A stretch of DNA of 42,153 bases from Acidobacteriaceae bacterium. Lineage in GTDB: Bacteria; Acidobacteriota; Terriglobia; Terriglobales; Acidobacteriaceae. A model generated the notes under the pieces. That model saw only the letters and a list, made by a program, of their open reading frames with translations, did not search any database and had not been told where the DNA came from. Shown in pieces: positions 34,220-42,153 of this stretch. Positions within the stretch are counted from its first letter, which is position 1; each line of letters starts with the position of its first letter. The stretch lies in the NCBI GenBank assembly GCA_003164855.1, contig PLUI01000278.1, positions 1 to 42,153 on the forward strand. The letters are read 5' to 3'. A program made the position numbers and the translations under genes.

Positions 34220-34651
34220 GTGCTTGCGGGAGAGATTTTGACAGCACCGGCGATATCCTTGCGAATTCTTGTTGTCGACGATAATGAACGGGTCCGCCAC
34301 GGCGTGATAAGTATTCTGGCATCAAGGACGACTTGGCAGGTCTGTGGCGAAGCCAAAGATGGGACGGAGGCAGTTCAGAAGGCGCGAGAGCTTCTACCCG
34401 ATGTCATCCTCTTAGACATTAGTATGCCCGGCCTCAATGGTTTGGAAACGGCGCGTCTTCTTCGCCAGCACGTGGCCAACGCTAAAATCCTGATCATGAG
34501 CCAGCATGATCCGGTTCAAGTATTGCCGGGCGCGATTCAGGCGGGCGCGGATGGCTGCGTCGACAAGGGCCATCTCGGAACGGAATTATTGTCGAGCATA
34601 GAACGTATCGCCGGGAACTCAACCCCTCGCGGGACCGTCAACCCCGGCTGA
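34220..34651 (+). CDS. Single-domain response regulator (receiver only)
   Basis: LRILVVDDNERVRHGVISIL...DVILLDISMPGLNGLETARLLR...ILIMSQHD...GADGCVDKGHLGTELL; no HTH follows. Confidence 0.9.
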   Translation: MLAGEILTAPAISLRILVVDDNERVRHGVISILASRTTWQVCGEAKDGTEAVQKARELLPDVILLDISMPGLNGLETARLLRQHVANAKILIMSQHDPVQVLPGAIQAGADGCVDKGHLGTELLSSIERIAGNSTPRGTVNPG

Positions 34652-34686
34652 GCCGCCGCGTACGCGAGATGCGACAATAGGCAAGC

Positions 34687-35502
34687 ATGCCATCTGGAAC
34701 CATGCGGCGGATCGCGATTGCGTTTCTGTTCGTTGCCTCCGCGCAATTACTTCTCGTCCAGTCTCTCTCAGGCCAGTCCTCTGCTCGAAAACACGCTGCC
34801 AGACCGCCCGAGTACACGTTCAAGATCGTCCGAACTTTTCCTCACGACTCGAACGCTTTTACCCAGGGTCTCGCCTACCGTGACGGATTTCTCTACGAAG
34901 GTACCGGCCTTCAAGGGCGTTCCTCTCTGCGCAAGGTTCGTTTGGAAACTGGAGAAGTGATTCAACGAGTCGATCTCGCGCCAGAGTTCTTTGGTGAAGG
35001 AATTACATTGCTGAAGAACGAAGTGGTGCAGCTGACGTGGCAGTCTCAAACCGGATTTGTATACGACCTGAACGACTTCCACTTGTTGCGGCAATTTTCT
35101 TACCCTCGCGAAGGATGGGGCTTGGCCACCGATGGTCACGAGGTTTTTATGAGCGACGGAACGGCGGAGATCCGCGTGCTCGATCCCGGAACGCTTGCAG
35201 AAAAACGCCGCTTTACCGTTCACGACGGCAATACTGTGGTTAAAGAATTGAATGAACTGGAGTTCGTGGAGGGAGAACTTTTCGCCAATGTCTGGCAGAC
35301 CGATCGAATCGCCCGCATCTCCCCGCGGAACGGAGAGGTAGTCGGCTGGATCAACCTCAAAGGCCTGCTGAGCCCGGTCTATCGCCTGCAATCGGGCGCC
35401 GTCTTGAACGGAATCGCCTACGATTCAGAGCGTAAACGACTGTTTGTCACCGGCAAGCTGTGGCCGAACATATTCGAAATCCAACTCGTTCCAAAACCAT
35501 AG
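34687..35502 (+). CDS. Glutaminyl-peptide cyclotransferase (Glu_cyclase_2 family)
   Basis: YTFKIVRTFPHDSNAFTQGLAYRDGFLYEGTGLQGRSSLRKVRLETGEV...ELEFVEGELFANVWQTDRIARISPRNGEVVGWINLKGLL...VLNGIAYD. Confidence 0.93.
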   Translation: MPSGTMRRIAIAFLFVASAQLLLVQSLSGQSSARKHAARPPEYTFKIVRTFPHDSNAFTQGLAYRDGFLYEGTGLQGRSSLRKVRLETGEVIQRVDLAPEFFGEGITLLKNEVVQLTWQSQTGFVYDLNDFHLLRQFSYPREGWGLATDGHEVFMSDGTAEIRVLDPGTLAEKRRFTVHDGNTVVKELNELEFVEGELFANVWQTDRIARISPRNGEVVGWINLKGLLSPVYRLQSGAVLNGIAYDSERKRLFVTGKLWPNIFEIQLVPKP

Positions 35503-35723
35503 CACTGGGCTGCGCGCCGCAAACTCTCGATTTAGCGAGTTCCCTTATCTCAAAACGGTGGAATCCGCCTGCGCCATCGCGGCATCCATCGCATTGTTCA
35601 CAGCGGCCGTGAGCGCATGCTAGTGTTTGCTCGGTCACTCAAGAATGTCGGGCGTCACTTGAGAATGTGATCGGCATCACGTCCGGCCTCTTAAGGCACG
35701 CCGGCGTGCATCGCAAACCAAAA

Positions 35724-35751
35724 GGCGCGCATCCTGAAAAGGATGCGCGCC
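35724..35751 (-). terminator. Intrinsic terminator of the ferredoxin gene
   Basis: GGCGCGCATCCT-GAAA-AGGATGCGCGCC perfect 12-bp stem; minus-strand side continues TTTTGGTTT. Confidence 0.92.
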
Positions 35752-35786
35752 TCAAATCGGCCGACATAACGGGCACAGCGGTCGGG

Positions 35787-36047
35787 CTATCGCCCGAAAT
35801 ATTTCGCGTTCAGTTCGGTAAACGAGTTCCATTTCTCCGGGAGGTCATCGAGCGCAAAGATGGCCGAGACCGGGCAGACCGGCACGCACGCGCCGCAGTC
35901 GATGCATTCCACGGGATCGATGTAGAGCAACTGCTCGGTGGCGTACTTCGGATCGTCTTTCTTGGGATGAATGCAATCCACCGGACACGCATCCACGCAG
36001 GCTGTGTCTTTGGTGTTGATGCAAGGCTCTGCAATTACGTAAGTCAT
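35787..36047 (-). CDS. Ferredoxin with two Fe-S cluster motifs (FdxA-like)
   Basis: MTYVIAEPCINTKDTACVDACPVDCIHP...CIDCGACVPVCPVSAIF; start at 36047. Confidence 0.95.
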   Translation of the reverse strand: MTYVIAEPCINTKDTACVDACPVDCIHPKKDDPKYATEQLLYIDPVECIDCGACVPVCPVSAIFALDDLPEKWNSFTELNAKYFGR

Positions 36048-36147
36048 AACGTCTGGGTCTCCTAAACTGGATGCTGATATTTTACTACGCCGGTCTCTGA
36101 GAGAACCGCACATTCTAGCAAGAAACAGCGTGCTCCGCAAAAACAAA

Positions 36148-36177
36148 AACGGCCGGCAGCCCACGCTGCCAGCCGTT
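36148..36177 (-). terminator. Intrinsic terminator downstream of the Gly-rich gene
   Basis: AACGGC-c-GGCAGC-ccac-GCTGCC-a-GCCGTT; minus-strand side continues TTTGTTTTTG. Confidence 0.88.
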
Positions 36178-36218
36178 TCCTTCGTGTATTAGAACCTAAC
36201 CACACCGATCAGGTACGA

Positions 36219-36713
36219 TTACCGGTGTCCGCCGCCACCACCGCCGCTGTGGCCGCCACCGCCGTGAAATCCGCCACCGCCGCCATGGAATCCGCCTCCA
36301 CTGTGGAAACCTCCACCCGTAGCCCCGTGGAATCCGCCGCCGCCACGGACCGCGTTACCTCGGAAGCCGCCAGCATAGCCGCGTCCGGCGAAGCCTGCTC
36401 GTCCGTAGTAGCCCCGACCACCCCAGCCGCCCCGACCGTAGCCCCACCCTCCGCGACCGTACCAGCCGTGGCCCCAGCCATACCAAGGGCCGGCGCCAAT
36501 GAAGACTCCGCCCGCGAACCAGTCAGGTCCGTAGTAGCCGTAGGGCGCACAAGCATAAGGGTAATATCCGTAGTAGCCGTAGGCGCAACTGGGCGCAACG
36601 CCCACATATCCCGGCCCAAAACCCACGCCAACACCAACCCTGACCTGCGCTTGCGAGTAGGCGAGCGGCAGCATCAAAATCATTGCCAAAGCCAAATATT
36701 TCATATACCTCAT
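36219..36713 (-). CDS. Secreted Gly/Tyr/His-rich low-complexity protein
   Basis: MRYMKYLALAMILMLPLAYSQAQ signal; YGYYGYYPYACAPYGYYGP, then GGGFHGATGGGFHSGGGFHGGGGGFHGGGGHSGGGGGGHR. Confidence 0.75.
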   Translation of the reverse strand: MRYMKYLALAMILMLPLAYSQAQVRVGVGVGFGPGYVGVAPSCAYGYYGYYPYACAPYGYYGPDWFAGGVFIGAGPWYGWGHGWYGRGGWGYGRGGWGGRGYYGRAGFAGRGYAGGFRGNAVRGGGGFHGATGGGFHSGGGFHGGGGGFHGGGGHSGGGGGGHR

Positions 36714-36925
36714 GATGAATCCCCCTTGTCTCAGATCCGCCATTCCAGCCACCAACCCACCGGATCTGCAGGTTCTTCAAGATCTTGTTTCTATCCGAAG
36801 CGCCTACCTATTTGAACTCGTATCTCGCAAAAAAGTTGCAGGTTCGGCAGTGGCTGATTTCGGCCACCCCGCTTAAACTCAACCACTTACGAGAAACAAT
36901 CTCGGCAAACCATGCATCTCCAGCT

Positions 36926-38039
36926 TCAAGGCCGGTAAATCCAGGCCTGCGACGTGGCCTGATCGTTGCTCGCGTAGCCGCCCGTCATCAGCACGCTGCC
37001 GTTGCCCAGTTTCGTCTCCGTCATAAAATGCCAGGGTTCGCTCAACTCCCCCGCCGCCACCAGAAACCTTCCACTCGCCGGATCGAACACTTCCACTTGC
37101 TTGCTTCCCCCGGCGATCAGCAATTTTCCCGACGCCAACTGCACCGCTTCATCCGGCAGCTTGAAACGGCGGTCATTCATCGCGGAAGTTGGCGAGAACT
37201 TTCCTGCCTGCGGATCGTAGATCTCCGCGCTGTTCAGGTTGCCGTACCAGTCGCGCTCGTCGGAGCCGCCGACAATCAGCACTCGACCATCAGGAAGAAG
37301 CCCCGCTGTATGTTTATGCCGCGGCGTAGACAGGCTGCCGGTCTCACCGAACGCTCCAGTCTTGGGATCGTAGATCTCCGCCGCCGCGATCAGATCCACG
37401 CTCCCGCCTCCAGCGATCACAACCCGCCCGTCGTTCAACAACGTCGCCGTATGGGAACCGCGGGGCTGGCGCATCGGGCCGGTGGGTTGGAAGCGCAACG
37501 TATCCGCGTGGAAAATCTCAGCCGAAGCGATTGCCCCATCGGCACCATCGCGAACATAGTAGCCCGCCAGCAGTACGTCGCCGCTGCCCAGCACCGTGGC
37601 GCTGGGCCTCGCGCCGTGTGGTCATCTTTGCAATCACAGTGAACGTGCCTGTCGCCGGATCGTAAAGCTCGGCAGAGTCCGTGGCGCTGTGAATGCCAAC
37701 CCAGCCTCCAGCGATCAAAACCTTTCCCGAGCCGAGCAGAACGGCGATATGGCCCACTCGCCCCACGCTCATCCCGCCCGTCCGCTGAAACCTGCCGCTC
37801 GCAGGATCGTACAGCTCGGCTGACTTGTAGAAGTCCTGATTCCGCCGCATTCCACCGGCAATCAGAACCCTGCCGTCGGGCAAAAGAGTCGCGCTATGTC
37901 CCGAGCGAGGTTCAAGCATCGGCGTCGCGGCGATAACCGATCCTGCTGAAACCGGGGGAGAAACAGTTCGAAACCCTGCGGCCGCTGCAGCTAAGCTCAA
38001 AGTGACCAAGGCAACGAACAGCAAGCGAGAATAGCTCAT
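36926..38039 (-). pseudogene. Kelch/galactose-oxidase-like repeat protein split by a single frameshift
   Basis: N-terminal ORF 37518-38039 and C-terminal ORF 36926-37594 are both kelch-like (TLLPDGRVLIAGG...); frame switch near 37598-37615. Confidence 0.8.
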
Positions 38040-38143
38040 GACAATCCTCCTGCTGGGTCACACGCTTCCCACCAGTGCAAGTTAGCACGGGGCCAAAGAT
38101 CCAATACTCCAACTGTCGAGGCGGAAAATCCGCAACCGATCCC

Positions 38144-40171
38144 TTACGCTCCAACCAGCACTTCGCTCGGCTCATACTCCACAATGTACCCCGCCACCGC
38201 ACTGGCTGCGACCGTCAACGGCGATGCCAGATACATCTGCCCCGGCCCACTTCTCCCCGGGAAGTTCCGGTTCTGCGCGCTGATCACCACCTGTTCGGGA
38301 CGCGTCGAAACTCCCGGCCCGGCGTTGATGCAGGCGCCACAACTGGGCTCGATCACAATCGCGCCGGCCTTTTGAAACAGGTCCAGGTAGCCCTTGCGCA
38401 GGCAATACTCGCGCGTTTCCTGTGATCCAAACTGAATGTAGAACTTCACCCAGCCGGCCACCCGCCTGCCCCGCTTGAGCGCATCGGCCAGCACCGCGGC
38501 GTACATGTCCATGTCTTCGTTCTTGCCGGCGGTGCACGTGCCGCCATAGGCGATTTCAACCGGCACAGGCGTGTTCAGCTCGCGCACATACTTTCCATTT
38601 CCCGGATCGCCCGGCGTCGCAACCATCGGGTAAATCTCTGCCGCATCCAACTCGATCACGTGCGCATACCGGGCATCGGGATCGCTGTACAATCCCTCGA
38701 TCATAGCCTGCGCTTTCGCCCGGTCCATGCCGCGCCGTTCGACCAGGAAATCCACCGCCTTCTTGTCTGGCGCGACGATCCCGGTGAATCCCCCGATCTC
38801 AGCCGCCATGTTGGTCATGGTGGCGCGCTCGTCCACGCTAAGCTCTTCGATTGCTTCGCCGGCGTATTCCATCACTTTCGCCAGCGCCTTGCCGCTGCGC
38901 ACGTAGTCCAAGCTGAGAATCTTCAGGATGAAATCCTTCGCCGTGGCATTCGCGTTTCGCTTGCCGCGGATCACGATTCTCACCGACTCCGGCACCTTCA
39001 CCCGCACGTCCTTCGTAATCCAGCTATTGAACACATCCGTGGTTCCAATGCCAAAAGCAACACAACCAATCGCGCCCACATGTGGCGTGTGCGAGTCCGA
39101 ACCAATGTTTAACTGCCCTGGCAGCGCGTAGCTCTCAAGCACAATCGAGTGGCAAATGCCTTCCGACCCTTTGCGGTCTTTCAATTCTCCGTGGAGTTTA
39201 ATTCCCTGCTTGGCGGCAAAGTCCTGCTGCTTCAACTTGAGTTGCGTTGCCAGATCGAGCAGCCCGAGCTTCTTCTTCTCCTCGGAGATCACTTCATCGA
39301 GAAACGTCAGGTGGTCGCGGAAAAAGATAATGCTCGAAGCATCATTCACCTTGGCATCTTTGCCGACGTAGCGTTCAAAAAAAATCGCTGCCATGGGCGT
39401 GACGTACTCATGGCTGAAGCGCAAATCCGCCTGCGCGAAACCTGTATCCCCCGGCTTCACACTGCCCACACCAACCTCGCCTTTCTCATTAATCATGTGC
39501 CGCGCGAAGATTTTCTCCGCCACGGTCATCGGACGCTTCTCTGTTTTGATCGGCGGCAGAAACACCTTCCCCTGCATCCTCGCCACATTGAACGGAAACA
39601 GCCCGCCGTATTCAATGACCTGCCGGGTAATTTCATCCTCGCCCGCAGTAAACTCGCTCAACGGGATATCTTCCCCGCCGCGAATCCTGTCGATCAGCGC
39701 AAAGTTCGTCGAGGTCAACACGCCCAAATTCTGGCAATTCTGCTTGTAGATGCGCTCGATGTTTTCGGCAATCACCACGCGGATTCCGGCGCACATTTCC
39801 GCATAAGGCGACTGCTCGCGGCTCGATCCCTTCCCGCGCCGCTTCCCGCTCACTGCGCACACAAATCCGCCGCGCTTCACATCGCCGCGCCCAATCGGCG
39901 TCACGCTGCCGCACTTCAGTCCAAGATAAGGAATCTCGCCCAGCGTCTCGTCAAAATAAAAACAATAGTGTGCCGGCGTGATTTCGTCGGTCGAGATGTC
40001 GTCGCGCAGTTTGGGATTATTCGCCGGATTCTTCGTGTCCCACGCCAGATCTTCACCGGCGAGTTGCCGCTTGATCAGATCCGGATCTTCGGTGAGAAAA
40101 AGGATGCGTCCCTGCAGCCGGACTTGGTCCGGCCGCTTTTCGATTTTGCGTTCCAGAAGAGAGTTGATCAC
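38144..40171 (-). CDS. Aconitase/isopropylmalate-dehydratase-family hydratase with N-terminal swivel domain
   Basis: N-term GRILFLTEDPD...DDISTDEITPAHY...GKGSSREQSPYAEMCAGIRVVIAENIERIYKQNCQNLGV; C-term QLNIGSDSHTPHVGAIGCVAFGIGTTDV...PSCGACINAGPG...SAQNRNFPGRSG. Confidence 0.9.
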   Translation of the reverse strand: MINSLLERKIEKRPDQVRLQGRILFLTEDPDLIKRQLAGEDLAWDTKNPANNPKLRDDISTDEITPAHYCFYFDETLGEIPYLGLKCGSVTPIGRGDVKRGGFVCAVSGKRRGKGSSREQSPYAEMCAGIRVVIAENIERIYKQNCQNLGVLTSTNFALIDRIRGGEDIPLSEFTAGEDEITRQVIEYGGLFPFNVARMQGKVFLPPIKTEKRPMTVAEKIFARHMINEKGEVGVGSVKPGDTGFAQADLRFSHEYVTPMAAIFFERYVGKDAKVNDASSIIFFRDHLTFLDEVISEEKKKLGLLDLATQLKLKQQDFAAKQGIKLHGELKDRKGSEGICHSIVLESYALPGQLNIGSDSHTPHVGAIGCVAFGIGTTDVFNSWITKDVRVKVPESVRIVIRGKRNANATAKDFILKILSLDYVRSGKALAKVMEYAGEAIEELSVDERATMTNMAAEIGGFTGIVAPDKKAVDFLVERRGMDRAKAQAMIEGLYSDPDARYAHVIELDAAEIYPMVATPGDPGNGKYVRELNTPVPVEIAYGGTCTAGKNEDMDMYAAVLADALKRGRRVAGWVKFYIQFGSQETREYCLRKGYLDLFQKAGAIVIEPSCGACINAGPGVSTRPEQVVISAQNRNFPGRSGPGQMYLASPLTVAASAVAGYIVEYEPSEVLVGA

Positions 40172-40271
40172 GTTCAGCCTGTAGGAAAAGGATTAAGGGA
40201 CAGGCAGAGCGGCTACCCATTCCCTGATTATTGTAACGCCGCAGAAGACAGGAAATCCGCCGGTCTCGGCT

Positions 40272-40303
40272 TTTCCCGGTCGCGCGATTTCCCGGCCTCG
40301 CGA
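40272..40303. repeat. 16-bp tandem repeat x2 (TTTCCCGGTCGCGCGA/TTTCCCGGCCTCGCGA)
   Basis: Adjacent copies at the junction between two minus-strand genes. Confidence 0.8.
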
Positions 40304-40305
40304 TT

Positions 40306-41238
40306 TCAATGGGGCCCGTGCGCCGCCTTATCAAACTTCTCCCCCGCGGGAATCGCCACCGTCAGACGGTTCTCCTTCGGCGCCAGCGGACACGTCGCAT
40401 ACGGAGTCACTGCACACGGAGGATTGTAAGCACGGTTGAAGTCCAGAATCACCGCTCCATTCGCCACCGCATCGGTGTCGAGAAAGCGTCCGCCAGGATA
40501 GGTGTCGATCTTCGCGGTCAGATCATTGAAGACAAACGATAGTCCCTTCGACGGATTGCCACCGAGCGCAGTCAGCCGCTGCTCCTGGCCGTTGATCTTA
40601 AACATCACCGTCCCCGCCACCGGCACCGGAATCACATCGCCAAGAACATTGGGCACCTCGATCGTCTTCTTCCCGTCCGACGGAACCCAAGTCGCGCTAA
40701 CCCGGTAATTCATGTCCAGCGGGTAAAACAGCAAGCCGTGAAAGTTGCTGACAGCCGTGCTGTCTGCATCTTTCAGCCGAATGCCCACCCGCTCGCCGCG
40801 CACGATCACATGAAACTGCAAACTTCCCATCTCGATGGTCGAGGCATGCCCCGAGATATCGGGATCCAATTTCAGCGGATTCGTCGTGAGCACCTTGCCC
40901 GCCGCAGTCGCGTGCGCGTCGGAACGCAGCTTCAGCGTGACGTCTTTCCCATCCAGATCGAACTCTCCGCCATGCGCGGGACCCTTAGGAAAGACCACAG
41001 CATTATCCGCGGCCGTGCCGAAACTATTGGCTCCGGGCTTCAGCCAGTACAGTCCCGCCAGCGGCAGCCAGTTCTGCTTCAAATCGTCGATCTGCTCCGC
41101 CTTCCACTTCTCGAACGACCCCACGTATGCGGCATCCGGAGCGGCCGGTGCGGACCCGGCCACAGCGCCGAGTAAAACTGCCGACCCCAACAGCAGCAGG
41201 GAGATCGCCCCTGCAACCAGCGTTCTGTTTTTCCTGAG
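40306..41238 (-). CDS. DUF1684 family protein
   Basis: NWLPLAGLYWLKPGANSFGTAADN...ILDFNRAYNPPCAVTPYATCPLAPKENRLTVAIPAGEK; start MLRKNRTLVAGAISLLLLGSAVL at 41238 or upstream 41280. Confidence 0.9.
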   Translation of the reverse strand, partial: LRKNRTLVAGAISLLLLGSAVLLGAVAGSAPAAPDAAYVGSFEKWKAEQIDDLKQNWLPLAGLYWLKPGANSFGTAADNAVVFPKGPAHGGEFDLDGKDVTLKLRSDAHATAAGKVLTTNPLKLDPDISGHASTIEMGSLQFHVIVRGERVGIRLKDADSTAVSNFHGLLFYPLDMNYRVSATWVPSDGKKTIEVPNVLGDVIPVPVAGTVMFKINGQEQRLTALGGNPSKGLSFVFNDLTAKIDTYPGGRFLDTDAVANGAVILDFNRAYNPPCAVTPYATCPLAPKENRLTVAIPAGEKFDKAAHGPH

Positions 41239-41250
41239 CATCGATTGCGC

Positions 41251-41268
41251 TCCTCCGCGTCCTCCGCG
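41251..41268. repeat. 9-bp perfect tandem repeat x2 (TCCTCCGCG)
   Basis: TCCTCCGCGTCCTCCGCG at the junction between the DUF1684 and inositol monophosphatase genes. Confidence 0.85.
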
Positions 41269-41276
41269 GTTCCGGT

Positions 41277-42125
41277 TCATCTCTTGTACTCGCGCGGGTC
41301 CGGCAGCGGTTCCATTCCTCGTCCGGCAAATATTTCTTTAAACTCCGCCAGCAGAGCTTCGTGCAGCAGCCCGTTCGAGGCCACGGTCTCGCGGCTGTTG
41401 AGTTCGAACGGCGATCCGTCGAAGCGCGTCACCTCGCCGCCCGCCTCCTCCACCATCAGCACGCCCGCCGCAGTATCCCAGGGGTTGAGGTTGAACTCCC
41501 AGAAGCCGTCATAGCGCCCGGCAGCCACGTTGCACAAATCGAGCGCCGCCGATCCCGCCCGGCGCACTCCGTGCGTCCGCAGCGTGATCTGGTGATAGAA
41601 GTAAATATTCGGATTCTTGTGCCGCTTATGACTGGGAAAGCCGGTAGCCAGAAGCGATTCCTTCAGCGCAGCCGTTTTCGAGACATGGATCGTCTCGCCG
41701 TTGAGCCGCGCTCCTCTTCCCGGTTCCGCGGAAAACAGCTCATCCCGCGTGGGATCGTAAATCACCGCGGCAATGCGTTCGCCCTTCTGTTCCCGAGCCT
41801 GGCGTTCGAGCGCAATCGAAACGCAAAAAACTGGATATCCGTGCGCAAAGTTCGTCGTGCCATCCAGCGGATCGACGTACCAGCGATACTCGCTGCCCTG
41901 ATCGCTAAGTCCCTGCTCTTCGTCCAGAACATCATGCGTGGGCCACTGCTCCCGAATGCGATCGCGGATCAGCAGTTCGGCGGCGCGGTCGGCCGCCGTC
42001 ACCAGGTCGGCGTCACCCTTGTATTCGACCTTCAAGTGCTGGTGGAAGTGATCCATCAGCAATGCGCCCGCTTCGCGCGCGATGGCGGACATGGCAGGAA
42101 GAAAGCTGTCGTTGGAGTTAGGCAC
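41277..42125 (-). CDS. Inositol monophosphatase family protein
   Basis: DVLDEEQGLSDQGSEYRWYVDPLDGTTNFAHGYPVFCVSIAL; NPWDTAAGVLMVEEAGGEVTRFDG. Confidence 0.95.
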   Translation of the reverse strand: MPNSNDSFLPAMSAIAREAGALLMDHFHQHLKVEYKGDADLVTAADRAAELLIRDRIREQWPTHDVLDEEQGLSDQGSEYRWYVDPLDGTTNFAHGYPVFCVSIALERQAREQKGERIAAVIYDPTRDELFSAEPGRGARLNGETIHVSKTAALKESLLATGFPSHKRHKNPNIYFYHQITLRTHGVRRAGSAALDLCNVAAGRYDGFWEFNLNPWDTAAGVLMVEEAGGEVTRFDGSPFELNSRETVASNGLLHEALLAEFKEIFAGRGMEPLPDPREYKR

Positions 42126-42128
42126 TGG

Positions 42129-42153
42129 TTGGGTCTCAGGTCTCAGGTGTCAG
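42129..42153. repeat. Partial heptamer array TTGGGTC-TCAGGTC-TCAGGTG-TCAG (runs off window)
   Basis: Same word family as 3040-3071 (TGGGTCT, CAGGTCT, CAGGTGT). Confidence 0.85.

Noticed and set aside
35787-36047. Two-cluster ferredoxin as the missing NuoI
   Set aside because: Spacing CxxxxxxxCxxxCxxxCP plus CxxCxxCxxxCP, small soluble size and separate terminator fit an FdxA-like ferredoxin, not NuoI.
36225-36815. 196-aa plus-strand Ala/Thr-rich ORF
   Set aside because: Antisense to the Gly-rich secreted gene; Gly codons read as Ala/Pro/Thr on the other strand.
39149-40429. 426-aa plus-strand ORF
   Set aside because: Antisense to the clear aconitase-family gene; composition typical of a GC-rich shadow ORF.
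1-42153. tRNA/rRNA genes or IS elements
   Set aside because: No tRNA-like cloverleaf, rRNA core or transposase-like ORF was recognised by eye; tRNAscan-SE and ISfinder would be decisive.

Overview
The window is a GC-rich bacterial chromosome segment. Protein content and gene order suggest Acidobacteriota/Terriglobia, but this is by-eye recognition and no search was run. It is almost entirely coding. From left to right:
- a truncated YeiH-like transporter and a STAS protein
- dnaX, ybaB and recR
- a PD-(D/E)XK-like gene
- a CHAD+HD protein and a long PilZ-ended protein
- a minus-strand respiratory block: nuoA, a small extra gene, nuoC-D-H-J-K-L-M-N, then atpZ-like, atpI-like, atpB and atpE
- a LolA-like protein, an RHH/DoxX mini-cluster and lysS
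- a sulfite-oxidase-type Mo enzyme with a CXXCH cytochrome, a porin-like protein and an Rrf2 regulator
- a GloVer-repeat protein, a PP2C phosphatase, a single-domain response regulator and a glutaminyl cyclase
- a ferredoxin, a Gly-rich secreted protein and a frameshifted kelch gene
- a swivel-first aconitase-family protein, a DUF1684 protein and an inositol monophosphatase family protein.

The strongest unexplained signal is in the gene junctions. Many short intergenic gaps are filled by degenerate short-period word arrays. The period is mostly exactly 7 nt, with some of 8, 9, 12 or 16. Each junction has its own word, and several occur as facing inverted arms that would fold into hairpins. 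One word family recurs at two loci about 39 kb apart.

Other notable points:
- The nuo cluster holds exactly the nine Fe-S-free complex I subunits.
- A PH-like small gene sits where nuoB is usually found.
- The F0 c-subunit has a leader-like N-terminus and an ES/Q/Y ion-site pattern.
- A compact multi-stem RNA candidate lies upstream of the sulfite oxidase gene.
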